In this document: positions 9,565-19,061 of the stretch, in pieces
Position numbering within the stretch: position 1 is the first letter of the stretch
Layout of the letters: each line of letters starts with the position of its first letter
From: Bacteroidota bacterium
GTDB lineage: Bacteria; Bacteroidota; Bacteroidia; Chitinophagales; Saprospiraceae
DNA: 64,000 nucleotides
Reading direction: 5' to 3'
Assembly: GCA_024743405.1 (NCBI GenBank)
Contig: JANSWP010000002.1
Span: 62,001 to 126,000, forward strand
Translations under genes and position numbers: made by a program
Notes under the pieces: model-generated
The model's input: the letters and a program-made list of their open reading frames with translations, nothing else
Database searches by the model: none
Told to the model about the DNA's origin: nothing

Positions 9565-9909
9565 ATGGCAAAAAAAAAATTAAAAAAGAATGATTTAGAA
9601 GAAATAATGAAGCAACTTCCGTTTCGAGAAAGAACTCGAATTAAAGAATCCCAACTCACTCCTGAATTGCTAAAAACTGAAATTGAAAAGGCTCAAAAAG
9701 CGATGACTCGTGACAAGTATTTCGGAATTCCCTGGTTTTTGGCCTATACAATTTCTTGGTTTAGTCTAGGGACACACAACATCACCTATGCAATATTTGT
9801 TATAGGGTTGATTTATTTTTGTTATGCTATCTTTACACAAGGTTCTTTCGGATTAAATCGAAAAAGAGTGAAAGTATTTGAGGAAATGTTGAATCACTTA
9901 AAGAAATAA
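9565..9909 (+). CDS. Small two-helix membrane protein
   Basis: A 114-residue protein. The first 50 residues are charged and helical (MAKKKLKKNDLEE...), followed by two hydrophobic segments at about 54-72 and 74-94, then a short basic tail. I do not recognise a named family. The next gene (DUF1232-like membrane protein) starts two bases after this stop codon, so the two are almost certainly co-transcribed. Confidence 0.6.
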   Translation: MAKKKLKKNDLEEIMKQLPFRERTRIKESQLTPELLKTEIEKAQKAMTRDKYFGIPWFLAYTISWFSLGTHNITYAIFVIGLIYFCYAIFTQGSFGLNRKRVKVFEEMLNHLKK

Positions 9910-9911
9910 AT

Positions 9912-10298
9912 ATGAAAAATCCCTTTAAAAAATTTGGATCCTTTTTCTCAGAAAATAAATTCTTAGAGAAAATAAAATCTTATGGGCGGCAAGCTGGTTT
10001 GAAAACGATTTATACTGCTATGTTACTTTATTACGCTTTCAAACGAAAAGAAACACCAGTTTGGGCGAGAAATATCATACTTGGAACCTTAGGTTATTTC
10101 ATCGCTCCAATTGACGCTATACCAGATTTAACGCCAATTTTAGGTTTCACCGATGATGTTGGCGTTTTAGGTTTTGGGTTAGTTACCATCGCCTGCTATG
10201 TAAATGACGAAGTCAAGATCAATGCTCGAAAACATTTAAAAAGATGGTTTGGAGAATATGAATTGACAGAATTAGCAGAGGTCGATAATCAGCTCTAA
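9912..10298 (+). CDS. YkvA/DUF1232 family membrane protein
   Basis: A 128-residue protein with the DUF1232 core: PVWARNIILGTLGYFIAPIDAIPDLTPILGFTDD at about 52-85 (one membrane helix followed by the PxDaIPD motif and an FxDD turn). Family function is unknown. It follows the two-helix protein by two bases and is closed by a strong hairpin at 10315-10360, so the pair is a two-gene operon. Confidence 0.8.
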   Translation: MKNPFKKFGSFFSENKFLEKIKSYGRQAGLKTIYTAMLLYYAFKRKETPVWARNIILGTLGYFIAPIDAIPDLTPILGFTDDVGVLGFGLVTIACYVNDEVKINARKHLKRWFGEYELTELAEVDNQL

Positions 10299-10314
10299 CA
10301 TTATTTTTTGCTCA

Positions 10315-10360
10315 AATAAAAAAGGTTCAAAGAAAATACATCTTTGAACCTTTTTTATTT
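10315..10360 (+). terminator. Rho-independent terminator after the DUF1232 gene
   Basis: Perfect inverted repeat with arms AATAAAAAAGGTTCAAAGA (10315-10333) and its complement (10341-10359), a 7-base loop and A/T-rich flanks giving U runs in either direction. It lies 17 bases after the stop codon. Confidence 0.85.
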
Positions 10361-10408
10361 GAAACAATAACAATTGCTATTCAATTACTCATTTTTCTAT
10401 TCTGTGGT

Positions 10409-10416
10409 TACTTTTG
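10409..10416 (+). promoter_or_regulatory. Putative -7 box of pyrD
   Basis: TACTTTTG matches TANNTTTG and lies 22 bases before the GTG start of pyrD, implying a very short leader. No TTG at the expected -33 distance was found. Confidence 0.35.
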
Positions 10417-10430
10417 CATAAAAAACTACC

Positions 10431-11468
10431 GTGTATAAAATTCTTATCAAACCCTTCTTTTTTCTTTTTCCACCAGAAAAGGCGCATCATTTGACACTGT
10501 TTTTATTAAAATTGGTTTTGTCCATTCCATTGGTCAATCTCCTTTTTAAATCATTTTATGCCGTAAACGATAAAAAACTCGAACGCTCTGTTTTCGGATT
10601 GACCTTCCCTAACCCCGTTGGTTTAGCTGCGGGGTTTGATAAGGATGGAAAGCATTTTCGAGCAATGTCTGCTTTGGGTTTTGGATTCATAGAATTAGGA
10701 ACCGTCACACCAAAAGGTCAAGTTGGAAATCCTCAACCACGTCTTTTTAGACTGCCCGCAGATAATGGTTTGATTAATCGAATGGGCTTCAATAATGAAG
10801 GAGTAGACGCATTGGTAGAAAGATTGAAAAGAGGCAAACCAAGAAATTTAATTATTGGTGGGAATATTGGCAAAAATAAAGTTACGCCAAATGAAAAAGC
10901 CGTAGATGACTATGCCATTTCTTTCGAAAAATTATTCCCTTATGTTGATTATTTTGTAGTGAATGTAAGTTCGCCTAATACGCCAAATTTGAGGGCTTTA
11001 CAGGATAAAGAACCACTGACAAAATTACTTTCCCACCTTCAACACCTCAATAATCAAAAACCCAACCCCAAACCAGTTCTTTTAAAGATTGCACCTGATT
11101 TAACAGATGGTCAATTAGATGATATTATAGAAATTGTCAAAAACACTAATATTGCTGGCATTATAGCTACCAATACCACCATTGCTCGAACAGGATTAAA
11201 AACTGATGAAAAAAATATAGAAAAAATTGGCGCTGGCGGACTTAGTGGCGCACCCGTCAAAGAACGCTCTACGGAAGTTATTCGTTACTTACACAACGCC
11301 TCCAATGGGAAATTGAAAATTATCGGAGTAGGCGGAATCGGCAGTCCTGAAGATGCTATTGAGAAACTAAATGCTGGCGCTTCGCTTATTCAGGTTTATT
11401 CATGTTTAGTTTATGAAGGACCCTCTCTCATTAAACGAATCAATCAAAGGATTTTGAAGAATTCTTAA
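10431..11468 (+). CDS. pyrD: Dihydroorotate dehydrogenase (quinone), class 2
   Basis: A 345-residue class 2 enzyme starting at GTG. The N-terminal amphipathic/membrane-associated helix pair ([19 protein letters not shown]) is the class 2 quinone-access extension. [13 protein letters not shown] binds [17 protein letters not shown] includes the catalytic Ser region, and [12 protein letters not shown] and [11 protein letters not shown] complete the FMN site. It oxidises dihydroorotate to orotate in pyrimidine synthesis at the inner membrane and passes electrons to quinone. It stands alone, preceded by a terminator. Confidence 0.95.
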   Translation: MYKILIKPFFFLFPPEKAHHLTLFLLKLVLSIPLVNLLFKSFYAVNDKKLERSVFGLTFPNPVGLAAGFDKDGKHFRAMSALGFGFIELGTVTPKGQVGNPQPRLFRLPADNGLINRMGFNNEGVDALVERLKRGKPRNLIIGGNIGKNKVTPNEKAVDDYAISFEKLFPYVDYFVVNVSSPNTPNLRALQDKEPLTKLLSHLQHLNNQKPNPKPVLLKIAPDLTDGQLDDIIEIVKNTNIAGIIATNTTIARTGLKTDEKNIEKIGAGGLSGAPVKERSTEVIRYLHNASNGKLKIIGVGGIGSPEDAIEKLNAGASLIQVYSCLVYEGPSLIKRINQRILKNS

Positions 11469-11785
11469 TATCTAGTCGCAGCCCTGTAAGTATCACTTGT
11501 GTATAAATAGTCGCTCGACGATAGCTCAAAAGATATTATTAAAAAATGCCATGGCATCCTTTTTGGATTTCTATTCGTAGGTGCATATTTAAGAAGCCTC
11601 AACTTTAACGTTTAAGGCTTCAATCAGTAAAAATTCGTTCAAAAAACATTTTGGAGTTAAACAGCTCACTCTTCCTTTTTCCGTAAGTCGCTACATGGAA
11701 AACCAGCCTGTTATATGTTGTAATAGGTTGACATTTTACCATGCTAGAGGTAAACGCTCTTTACTCATTATTAAACTTTGTAGCT
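11469..11785. other. Gene-free interval after pyrD
   Basis: No plausible gene is seen. It holds a 7-bp inverted repeat GAAGCCT/AGGCTTC (11593-11599 with 11615-11621) that may help end pyrD transcription, and an A/T-rich stretch ahead of the small ORF at 11786. Confidence 0.5.
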
Positions 11786-11896
11786 ATGATTACTAAAGAA
11801 ACAACTATTTTTTACAAGGATATCCGCTTTTGGATGGTCATGGTCTCTTTGATAATTTTGATAGGCTTGACTTTGAAAAGTTATCCGATTCGATAA
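11786..11896 (+). CDS. Possible 36-residue single-helix membrane protein
   Basis: An ATG ORF of 36 codons: a charged start (MITKETTIFYKDIR), then a hydrophobic helix (about residues 15-30, WMVMVSLIILIGLTL) and a short basic end. It is followed at once by a perfect 16-bp inverted repeat that could end its transcript. The composition looks like a real single-pass small protein rather than random translation. I know no homologue, and without conservation data this is tentative. Confidence 0.4.
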   Translation: MITKETTIFYKDIRFWMVMVSLIILIGLTLKSYPIR

Positions 11897-11905
11897 ATGC
11901 TGAGG

Positions 11906-11960
11906 TTGTCAAAATTGTTTGATTAATTCAATATTTACGATAACCAAACAATTTTGACAA
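11906..11960. terminator. Inverted repeat between the small ORF and nadC
   Basis: A perfect 16-bp inverted repeat: TTGTCAAAATTGTTTG (11906-11921) and its complement (11945-11960), with a 23-base A/T-rich loop. It lies between the ends of two convergent genes and may serve both. The loop is long for a classical terminator. Confidence 0.5.
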
Positions 11961-11965
11961 TTTAA

Positions 11966-12823
11966 CTATTTCACAATTTTTAAGCTCATATCAAGGCTAG
12001 TTGCGGAGTGTGTCAAAGCACCTACAGAGATGAAATTAACCCCTGTTCGAGCAACTTTTCGGATATTGTGAATATTTATACCGCCAGAGGCTTCTGTCTC
12101 AAATTTTCCATCAATTGTACCGACAGCTTCTGCTAAAATAGGAATTTCGAAGTTATCTAACATAATTCTCGTCACCTTACCTACTTTCAAAACTTCATAT
12201 AATTCTACTAAATTTCTGACTTCTATCGTCACCCCTAAATTCAATCCATTCTCCTTTTGGTAGGCTTCAACACGTTCAATCGCTTGTGTAATTCCACCAC
12301 AAGCATCAATGTGATTATCTTTAATCATTATCCAATCAGAAAGGCTATCTCGATAATTCATACATCCTCCCAATCGAACTGCCCATTTTTCTAAAAACCG
12401 AATCAATGGCGTAGTCTTTCGAGTATCTAAAATTTTCACATTCAGATCTTCTACCTCAAAAAGAAAGCGATTACTCAAACTCGCGATTCCACTCATTCTT
12501 TGCATCGTATTTAAAAGTAATCTTTCCGCTCTCAAAATAGCCTGTGAATTTGCCTCTACCTCAAAAACGATATCACCATAACGGACTGATTTTCCATCTT
12601 TGATATAGACCGAAATTTCAGCAGTTGGGTCGGCTGCTTTTAATATTTTTTCGGCAATTTCAACCCCTGCAATCACGCCAACATCTTTAACCAATAATTT
12701 AGCTTTACTTCTCGTGTTAGCAGGTACACAAGCCAATGAAGTATGATCCCCTGAGGGTACATCTTCAAACATCGCCCTTTTTATAAATTCATTTAAGTAT
12801 GCTTCTTTTTCAGTATCTATCAT
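11966..12823 (-). CDS. nadC: Nicotinate-nucleotide pyrophosphorylase (carboxylating)
   Basis: A 285-residue quinolinate phosphoribosyltransferase of normal length. The N-terminal EDVPSGDHTSLA and the LDTRKTTPLIR and RLGGCMNYR motifs form the quinolinate/PRPP site, with IMIKDNHI and a C-terminal TEASGGINIHNIRKVA phosphate-binding loop. It converts quinolinate and PRPP to nicotinate mononucleotide in de novo NAD synthesis. nadA lies 18 kb away at 30258; nadB is not in the window. Confidence 0.95.
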   Translation of the reverse strand: MIDTEKEAYLNEFIKRAMFEDVPSGDHTSLACVPANTRSKAKLLVKDVGVIAGVEIAEKILKAADPTAEISVYIKDGKSVRYGDIVFEVEANSQAILRAERLLLNTMQRMSGIASLSNRFLFEVEDLNVKILDTRKTTPLIRFLEKWAVRLGGCMNYRDSLSDWIMIKDNHIDACGGITQAIERVEAYQKENGLNLGVTIEVRNLVELYEVLKVGKVTRIMLDNFEIPILAEAVGTIDGKFETEASGGINIHNIRKVARTGVNFISVGALTHSATSLDMSLKIVK

Positions 12824-12923
12824 GATTTGTTTTCTTCTTTTTTTGTCAAAAATGGCTGTAAATGTAAGATAAATTTAATTGTTTCTTCGCCTCTTTGCGC
12901 TATTGTTATCCTTTCAAAAAACA

Positions 12924-13529
12924 TCACTTCACTCCATTTTCCTTTGCCTGTAGATTCAAAATATTGCCCATATGGTAACAAGTACGACAACGAGGTTCAT
13001 ACAAGTCCTTTTCCCCTAAAACGACTGTGTCACCTTCCATTGTCAGGCGGTAAGAATGGGTAGCAAGATTGCCACAATGCTGACAAATAGCATGCACTTT
13101 AGTAATATATTCTGCAACTGAAAGTAGATTAGGCATTGGACCAAATGGCCTCCCTTTATAATCCATATCCAATCCTGCGGCAATGACTCTTTTCCCTCTA
13201 AGAGCAAGCATTTGAGCCACTTCGGGTAAATCCATATCAAAAAACTGCGCCTCATCAACACCTACAACACTCACTCCCTCTACCAACTCCAAGAGTTTTT
13301 TTGAAGACTCAATGGGAGTAGCCAAAATAGAATTTTCATCGTGAGACACCACTTTTCTATCGTCATATCTAGTATCCACTCTGGGCTTGAAAATTTCAAC
13401 CTTTTGGTTGGCAATTTTTGCTCGTTTCAACCGCCGAATCAGTTCTTCTGTTTTTCCAGAAAACATAGATCCGCAAATAACTTCAATCCATCCACTTCTT
13501 TGCCCTTTAAAATGAGGTTCGAGAAACAT
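12924..13529 (-). CDS. tdk: Thymidine kinase (type II)
   Basis: A 201-residue TK1-like kinase. The P-loop [14 protein letters not shown] is at about 21-34, [10 protein letters not shown] carries the catalytic Glu and Walker B-like Asp, and the zinc-binding cysteines are present as CQHCG and RCRTC. It phosphorylates thymidine for salvage in the cytoplasm. It lies 100 bp upstream of nadC on the same strand. Confidence 0.95.
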   Translation of the reverse strand: MFLEPHFKGQRSGWIEVICGSMFSGKTEELIRRLKRAKIANQKVEIFKPRVDTRYDDRKVVSHDENSILATPIESSKKLLELVEGVSVVGVDEAQFFDMDLPEVAQMLALRGKRVIAAGLDMDYKGRPFGPMPNLLSVAEYITKVHAICQHCGNLATHSYRLTMEGDTVVLGEKDLYEPRCRTCYHMGNILNLQAKENGVK

Positions 13530-13748
13530 CCCGTGTATTTGTTTTTTGTATTTAGACGTTTTAGTATTAAATCACTTTTTATAATAAAAATTTAATCCCA
13601 AAAACACTCAAACACAACTCTTGATTAATTCGTTAAAAACCATACTTTTACAAATCTTTTAATAGAGAAAGCTAAGACGAAATTACGAACTTCGAAGCAA
13701 CAACTCTAATAATAAAACTACCAATTACAAAAAATCAATTTGCAAAAA

Positions 13749-14501
13749 ATGGACTTAAATAAAGCTAAAATTCTGCTTAATAAAATTGCCTCTTTACATA
13801 AAAGTATGAGTGCCGATGCCAATAATATTTCTGCGATTGAAAAAGATTTAATGATGAATTATGTGAGGCAATTATATGATGCTTATCTATATGAAAGCGC
13901 CCCACAAAAAATGGTAGAAGTAGAAACACCAAAAGTAGAAATTATTAAATCGACCCCAAAGCCTCACAAAAAGCCTATGGTGAAAAAGGAGCCACCAGTA
14001 CTTGAAGTTCCACAGATTATAGAAAAGGAAATAGAGATTGTCGTACCAAAACCGAAAACTCCAAAGCCTAGGGTTATTGAGTTACCTGATTCTTTAAAAG
14101 AAATATCAGAACCAATGCCCTCACCAGAGCGAACTTCTCCACCACCAGCCCCTGAGCCTCAACCAACTAGTGCCATAAAAATCAATGCTTCTCCTGAAAT
14201 TGAAGATCTTTTTGACATAAGAGCCGCAACAGAACTTTCCGAAAAATTGGCTTCATCTCCAATTAAAGATCTTAAAAAATCAATGGGACTGAACGAAAAG
14301 ATTTTTACCATAAATGAACTATTTGGTGGGGATAAATCTGCATATGACAATGCGGTAGTCACTTTAAATGGGGTTAAAAACTTTGATCAAGCAAAGGCTT
14401 ATCTAATCGAAAATGTGGCTTCAAAATACGGTTGGACCGAAAAAGGAAAAAGAAAAAAAGCCACAAACTTTATTAAATTGGTTCGACGACGATATACCTA
14501 A
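13749..14501 (+). CDS. Conserved protein with Pro/Glu-rich linker and NELFGGD C-terminal domain
   Basis: About 250 residues from ATG 13749. The N-terminal 50 residues are helical (MDLNKAKILLNKIASLH). About 55-140 is a low-complexity Pro/Lys/Glu/Val linker, and the last 70 residues are an ordered helical domain starting IFTINELFGGDKSAYD and ending in a basic KGKRKKATNFIKLVRRRY. The C-terminal motif recurs in Bacteroidota proteins of unknown role. The basic end suggests a contact with nucleic acid or acidic lipid, but this is only inference. No signal peptide is seen. Confidence 0.6.
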   Translation: MDLNKAKILLNKIASLHKSMSADANNISAIEKDLMMNYVRQLYDAYLYESAPQKMVEVETPKVEIIKSTPKPHKKPMVKKEPPVLEVPQIIEKEIEIVVPKPKTPKPRVIELPDSLKEISEPMPSPERTSPPPAPEPQPTSAIKINASPEIEDLFDIRAATELSEKLASSPIKDLKKSMGLNEKIFTINELFGGDKSAYDNAVVTLNGVKNFDQAKAYLIENVASKYGWTEKGKRKKATNFIKLVRRRYT

Positions 14502-14617
14502 GGAACGTGTAAAGAATAACAACGGATTAGGGCAAAAGGTGGAGCTATTCGTTACTAACTACTTTCAAAACTTTAGCGTATAAATATGAAGAGCCCTAAA
14601 TGTTCTTCATCTATACA

Positions 14618-14776
14618 TTAGAGTATATCTAAAAATTTCACAAACTGAGAATCAATGATTTATGGTTCTGGCGATAAATTATTAAGGGAGTTTGCCTCGG
14701 CAAATGACCGCAATAATTTGAAGGCAGGTTCATAAAGCGTTGGTTTTTAGGAAATAAAAATTTAGACATACTCTTA
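14618..14776. repeat. 159-bp element with TTAGAGTATRTCTAA terminal repeats
   Basis: The left end TTAGAGTATATCTAAAAATT (from 14618) mirrors the right end, whose complement reads TAAGAGTATGTCTAAATTTT. Each end is itself a short palindrome, TTAGA-N5-TCTAA. The interior, read on the minus strand, contains GCCGAGGCAAAC followed by a possible hairpin, loosely like the GAGGCAAAA core of the four elements at 25.5, 53.8, 54.7 and 56.3 kb. It fills most of the 303-bp gap before pfkA; nothing else is seen in that gap. Confidence 0.55.
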
Positions 14777-14804
14777 GACTTGTTTCTAAATAACAAATTT
14801 TTAC

Positions 14805-15776
14805 ATGAAAAAAATTGCAGTTTTTACTTCGGGTGGTGACGCACCTGGCATGAATGCGTGTATTCGCGCAGTTGTCCGAACTGGTTTGTATTTCGGCATG
14901 GAAGTATATGGTGTTTATCGAGGCTATGAAGGATTGATAAAAGATGACTTTGAAAAATTAGCTTCAAAATCAGTTAGTAATATTATCCAAAAGGGGGGTA
15001 CTTTTCTGCATTCAGCAAGGAGTGAAAGATTTCGGACAAAAGAAGGCAGAGCATTGGCTTATAAAAACTTAACCGCTCGTGGAATTGATGGAATTGTTGC
15101 GATTGGTGGCGATGGAACCTTCACAGGGGCAAATGTTTTCATGAATGAATACCCTGATATTTCCATTGTAGGTTGCCCCGGAACTATTGACAATGATTTA
15201 TTTGGGACGGACTATACGATTGGTTATCTGACTGCTGTCAATACCGCTATGAATGCCATTGATAATATAAAGGATACCGCAGGTGCTCATGACCGACTAT
15301 TCTTTGTTGAAGTAATGGGTCGGGATGCTGGTTTCATAGCATTAAGAAGTGGAATCGCAACGGGGGCAGAGGCAATTATGGTTCCTGAAACAAGTACGGA
15401 CAAAGCAGTCTTAATGGAATTCTTAGAAAATAATTATCAGAAAAAGAAGTCTTCTGGAATTGTGATAGTGGCTGAAGGCGATGAATCTGGTGGCGCCAAA
15501 GAATTGGCTGAAATGGTTCAAGAAAAATACCCTAAATATGACATTCGTGTTACTATTTTGGGTCATGTCCAAAGAGGCGGTCGCCCTACCTGCCTCGAAA
15601 GAGTTAATGCAAGCCGAATGGGTTTAGAAGCCGTAAAAGCATTGATGAATGGACAAAAGGGCGTAATGATAGGCATGGTGAATGCTCAAATCACTTATAC
15701 GCCATTCAACAAAGCGACCAAACACCATTTAGATGTAAATAAAAGTTTATTGGAAATGGTAGAAATCTTGTCCTGA
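14805..15776 (+). CDS. pfkA: ATP-dependent 6-phosphofructokinase
   Basis: A 323-residue PFK of the bacterial ATP-dependent type. TSGGDAPGMNACIRA binds ATP, GGDGT has Gly where pyrophosphate-dependent enzymes have Asp, CPGTIDND has Gly where those have Lys and carries the catalytic Asp, and MGRDAGFIA binds fructose-6-phosphate. It makes fructose-1,6-bisphosphate, the committed step of glycolysis. The right end of a 159-bp repeat lies 29 bases before its start, which may place a palindromic site in its promoter. Confidence 0.96.
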   Translation: MKKIAVFTSGGDAPGMNACIRAVVRTGLYFGMEVYGVYRGYEGLIKDDFEKLASKSVSNIIQKGGTFLHSARSERFRTKEGRALAYKNLTARGIDGIVAIGGDGTFTGANVFMNEYPDISIVGCPGTIDNDLFGTDYTIGYLTAVNTAMNAIDNIKDTAGAHDRLFFVEVMGRDAGFIALRSGIATGAEAIMVPETSTDKAVLMEFLENNYQKKKSSGIVIVAEGDESGGAKELAEMVQEKYPKYDIRVTILGHVQRGGRPTCLERVNASRMGLEAVKALMNGQKGVMIGMVNAQITYTPFNKATKHHLDVNKSLLEMVEILS

Positions 15777-15862
15777 TTTATCCAAAAACTCAACCTTTCT
15801 ATACAACAAAAGGCATTTTGGTTGTTTATTTAAAATAATCAGCATTTCAAAAAAAATAACCT

Positions 15863-16597
15863 GTGGATCAAATAGTACAACCAGCCAAAAAAAATCGTTT
15901 TGTCGAAAGCCTAAAATTACCTTTTCAATTTTTAGTCTTGATATGGGTAGTTCATCTTGTTCAATTTTTATTAGGGTTGGATTTAGGTTTTTTAGGTATC
16001 TATCCGAGAGCTTTTTTTGGTCTTAAAGGTGTACTTTTTGCTCCATTGATTCATGCTGACTTCCCTCATTTAATTCATAATTCTACTCCATTCTTTGTGC
16101 TCTCTGCTATGATTATGTTCTTTTACCGTAAAGTAGCTGTACGGAGTATTATCATGATTTATTTGTTGACCGGTTTAGCAGTTTGGCTATTTGCTCGATC
16201 CGTTTTTCATATAGGTGCAAGTGGAGTAGTATATGGCTTAGTTTCGTTCGTCTTCTGGAATGGTATTTTTCGACGCAATGTCAAATCTATTATTCTTGCC
16301 CTAATTGTTACTTTCCTTTATAGCGGGTTTTTTATGGGCATTTTACCTAATCAGGAGGGCATTTCTTGGGAAAGTCACTTACTAGGAGGCATCATCGGTA
16401 TCTTTACCTCTTTCTGGTACAAAGATGAAATTGAAAGAGATGAACATAAAGAGATTCCCTCTTGGGAACGAGAACCTAAGTTACAAGAAGATACTTTTTT
16501 TCTCGACCAAGATATTTTTGAAAAAACTAAGGAGGACAGAATTAAAGAAAAAGATGATGATCTCTCGGATTGGTTTTCTTCAGGAACTTTTAGATAA
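15863..16597 (+). CDS. Rhomboid family intramembrane serine protease
   Basis: A 244-residue protein starting at GTG, with about six membrane helices between residues 20 and 185. The catalytic Ser120 lies in HIGASGVVYG and the partner His172 in WESHLLGG; HNSTPFF (residues 72-78) supplies the oxyanion-side residues. The C-terminus is a hydrophilic charged tail of about 60 residues. It would cleave membrane proteins within the lipid bilayer; the substrate is unknown. Its last 8 bases overlap the convergent pseudouridine synthase gene. Confidence 0.88.
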   Translation: MDQIVQPAKKNRFVESLKLPFQFLVLIWVVHLVQFLLGLDLGFLGIYPRAFFGLKGVLFAPLIHADFPHLIHNSTPFFVLSAMIMFFYRKVAVRSIIMIYLLTGLAVWLFARSVFHIGASGVVYGLVSFVFWNGIFRRNVKSIILALIVTFLYSGFFMGILPNQEGISWESHLLGGIIGIFTSFWYKDEIERDEHKEIPSWEREPKLQEDTFFLDQDIFEKTKEDRIKEKDDDLSDWFSSGTFR

Positions 16598-17375
16598 AAT
16601 GTTTCAACATAATGACCTCTCTATCTGCCAAAAAACGAAAACGACCTCTCGGCAGGTCTTTTTTCGTTAGGCCTGCAAAATAGGTTCGATCTAATCTTAT
16701 TACTTTATACCCAACATGTTCAAACAATCGCCTAATGACGCGGTTCCACCCCAAATGCAATTCAATTCCAATTTCATTTCGCCCTGCATTTTTGACATAA
16801 TCTATGCCATCCACTATTGCGACTCCTTCTTCTAATTCAATTCCATTTCGGATTTTTTGTAAATCTTCTCTCTTCACCGGTTTATCCAATATCACTTGAT
16901 AAACCTTCTTTACTACATGCTTTGGATGGGCTAATTTAGTCGCCAAATCCCCATCGTTTGTAAGTAATAATAGCCCTGTTGTGTCCCGGTCAAGCCTTCC
17001 GACAGGATAAATCCGCTCTTTCACTTTTGTCCCAACAATATCCATGACAGTTTTTCGTCCACGATCATCTTTCACCGTAGTAATTACATCTTTTGGCTTA
17101 TTCATTAGGATGTAAACCTTTTTGGTTTCGGTAACAATTATTTTGCCTTTATATTTTATGACATCACCTTCTTGAACTTGATAAGCCGGATTAATTTCAA
17201 CCACTTCATTTACAACTATTTCGCCTTTTTTTACCAATTCACCAGCTTGTCGGCGAGAGCAAATACCACAATGTGCGACATATTTATTGAGGCGCATTCC
17301 TACAATAGAAGGCGTAGAATCTTCAGAAGACTCTAGCTTAGGAATTTTATTAGAGAAATTATTTTTCTTTTTCAA
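16590..17375 (-). CDS. Pseudouridine synthase of the RsuA/RluB family
   Basis: A 261-residue enzyme. An S4 RNA-binding domain (MRLNKYVAHCGICSRRQAGEL, from residue 27) follows a short basic, probably disordered extension. The catalytic domain has MNKPKDVITT and GRLDRDTTGLLLLTNDG with catalytic Asp129. It isomerises uridine in rRNA, most likely the 23S site if it is RluB. RluB, RluE, RluF and RsuA are hard to separate by eye, so no symbol is given. A start at Met27 (17297) is possible. The gene overlaps the end of the rhomboid gene by 8 bp. Confidence 0.88.
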   Translation of the reverse strand: MKKKNNFSNKIPKLESSEDSTPSIVGMRLNKYVAHCGICSRRQAGELVKKGEIVVNEVVEINPAYQVQEGDVIKYKGKIIVTETKKVYILMNKPKDVITTVKDDRGRKTVMDIVGTKVKERIYPVGRLDRDTTGLLLLTNDGDLATKLAHPKHVVKKVYQVILDKPVKREDLQKIRNGIELEEGVAIVDGIDYVKNAGRNEIGIELHLGWNRVIRRLFEHVGYKVIRLDRTYFAGLTKKDLPRGRFRFLADREVIMLKHFI

Positions 17376-17405
17376 AATAAATCAATCTTGAAGATGTCAA
17401 ATCAG

Positions 17406-17450
17406 AAAAGGGTTTGAAAAATTTAATAGTCAAATTTTCCAAACCCTTTT
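17406..17450 (-). terminator. Rho-independent terminator of dnaB
   Basis: Arms AAAAGGGTTTGAAAAATTT (17406-17424) and AAATTTTCCAAACCCTTTT (17432-17450) pair with one mismatch and a 7-base loop. It is downstream of dnaB on the minus strand and ends in a U run. Confidence 0.75.
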
Positions 17451-17528
17451 TATTAATGCTTGGCTAAGATTTAGATTTTTCAGGCAGATGATTTCAATAA
17501 AGGTAACAAGTCTATTGGCACTATTCCT

Positions 17529-19061
17529 CTAAAATGGAATATCTTCATCATCATTCATTCTAGAAGGACGAGTAATTACATTAGTCGTTTCAAATGGTGC
17601 ACTAAATGTATCTTTAGGTAAATCATCGAAATTCGGATCACCTAAATCAGCGAATTTAGCAAACTCATCCACGAATCTAAGTTTTACTGTTTTTGTTGCA
17701 CCATGTCTGTTCTTTGCAATAATTATTTCAGCCACTCCTTTTAGAGATTGTCCTTCTTCATCTTCCAATATTTGATAATATTCTGGTCGATAAATGAACG
17801 ATACCATATCCGCATCTTGCTCAATGGCACCAGACTCCCGTAAATCAGAAAGCTGAGGACGTTTTGCACCACCACGCGTTTCAACTGCTCGACTCAATTG
17901 CGAAAGTGCAATTACTGGAATATTTAATTCTTTTGCCATTCCCTTCAGGGCTCTTGAGATGGCAGAAATTTCTTGCTCTCTATTTCCTTTTTGGTTTTCA
18001 CCACCGCCACTCATCAACTGCAAATAATCAATAATGACCATTTGGATATCATGCTGCATTTTTAATCGGCGACACTTCGCACGCAATTCAAAAATATTAA
18101 TACCTGGCGTGTCATCAATAAAAATGGGCACTTCACTCATTTTTTCAATAGCACTTTGTAACTGTTGCCATTCGTATTCTTCCAATTTTCCATTCCGCAT
18201 TTTACTCCCAGAAATCTCTGCTTCCATCGAAATCAATCGCTGAACCAATTGGACATTTGACATCTCTAAAGAGAAAACGGCAACTGGCTTTTGAAAATCC
18301 ATTGCAGCATTTTTGGCAAGTGCTAAAACAAAAGAAGTCTTACCCATACCAGGTCTAGCTGCTAAAATAACCATATCGGAAGGCTGCCATCCCGAGGTCA
18401 ACCGATCTAACTCTGTAAAACCAGTAGGAACACCTGTCAAACCATCCTTTTTATTTTTCAACTCCTCTAACATCTTTAGCGTCTTACTCGCCAAAGATCC
18501 CATACTTTCATAATTCCGACTCAAATTATTTTGAGTGATATCAAAAAGCCCTTTTTCCGCTTCATCTAGTAAATTGAAGACATCAGTGGTATCTTCGTAT
18601 GCGTCTTTAATAATTTGTGTAGAAACCTTTATTAATTCTCGCTGAATATGTTTTTGAGAAACGATTCTTGCGTGATATTCAATATTCGCAGAAGAAGCAA
18701 CACGTCCAGTTAATTCAACCAGATAATAAGCACCTCCAATAGCTTCCAAATCACCAGATTTTTTTAATGATTCAGAAACCGTAAGCATATCTATCGGCTG
18801 TGATTTTTCAAAAAGTCTTAAAACTGCTTTGAATATTAATTGATGAGCATCAGCATAGAAACTCTCTGCAGAGAGAATATCCATAACTACAGGTAAGGCA
18901 TCTTTATCGAGCATAATTGCCCCTAAAACAGCTTCCTCCAATGGTAAGGCCTGAGGGGGAACTTTCCCATAAATATTTGGTGAGAAAGTTTCCTTGTCGC
19001 GCTGGATTCTTGGAAAATTTCCTCCAGCTTTACTATTTTTAAATTTGTCTGGTTCAGCCAT
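17529..19061 (-). CDS. dnaB: Replicative DNA helicase
   Basis: A 510-residue DnaB. The N-terminal helical domain (PPQALPLEEAVLGAIMLDKDALP) is followed by a linker and a RecA-like ATPase domain with Walker A AARPGMGKTSF, Walker B VIIDYLQLM, and the ALSQLSRAVE and LSDLRESGAIEQDADMV motifs (arginine finger region). No intein interrupts the Walker sites, where DnaB inteins are common. It unwinds DNA at the replication fork as a hexamer. The C-terminus carries an acidic tail (DDEDIPF) that may serve as an SSB-like protein contact. Confidence 0.96.
   Translation of the reverse strand: MAEPDKFKNSKAGGNFPRIQRDKETFSPNIYGKVPPQALPLEEAVLGAIMLDKDALPVVMDILSAESFYADAHQLIFKAVLRLFEKSQPIDMLTVSESLKKSGDLEAIGGAYYLVELTGRVASSANIEYHARIVSQKHIQRELIKVSTQIIKDAYEDTTDVFNLLDEAEKGLFDITQNNLSRNYESMGSLASKTLKMLEELKNKKDGLTGVPTGFTELDRLTSGWQPSDMVILAARPGMGKTSFVLALAKNAAMDFQKPVAVFSLEMSNVQLVQRLISMEAEISGSKMRNGKLEEYEWQQLQSAIEKMSEVPIFIDDTPGINIFELRAKCRRLKMQHDIQMVIIDYLQLMSGGGENQKGNREQEISAISRALKGMAKELNIPVIALSQLSRAVETRGGAKRPQLSDLRESGAIEQDADMVSFIYRPEYYQILEDEEGQSLKGVAEIIIAKNRHGATKTVKLRFVDEFAKFADLGDPNFDDLPKDTFSAPFETTNVITRPSRMNDDEDIPF

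Noticed and set aside
17529-19061. Intein in dnaB
   Set aside because: The coding sequence runs through both Walker motifs at normal length (510 residues).
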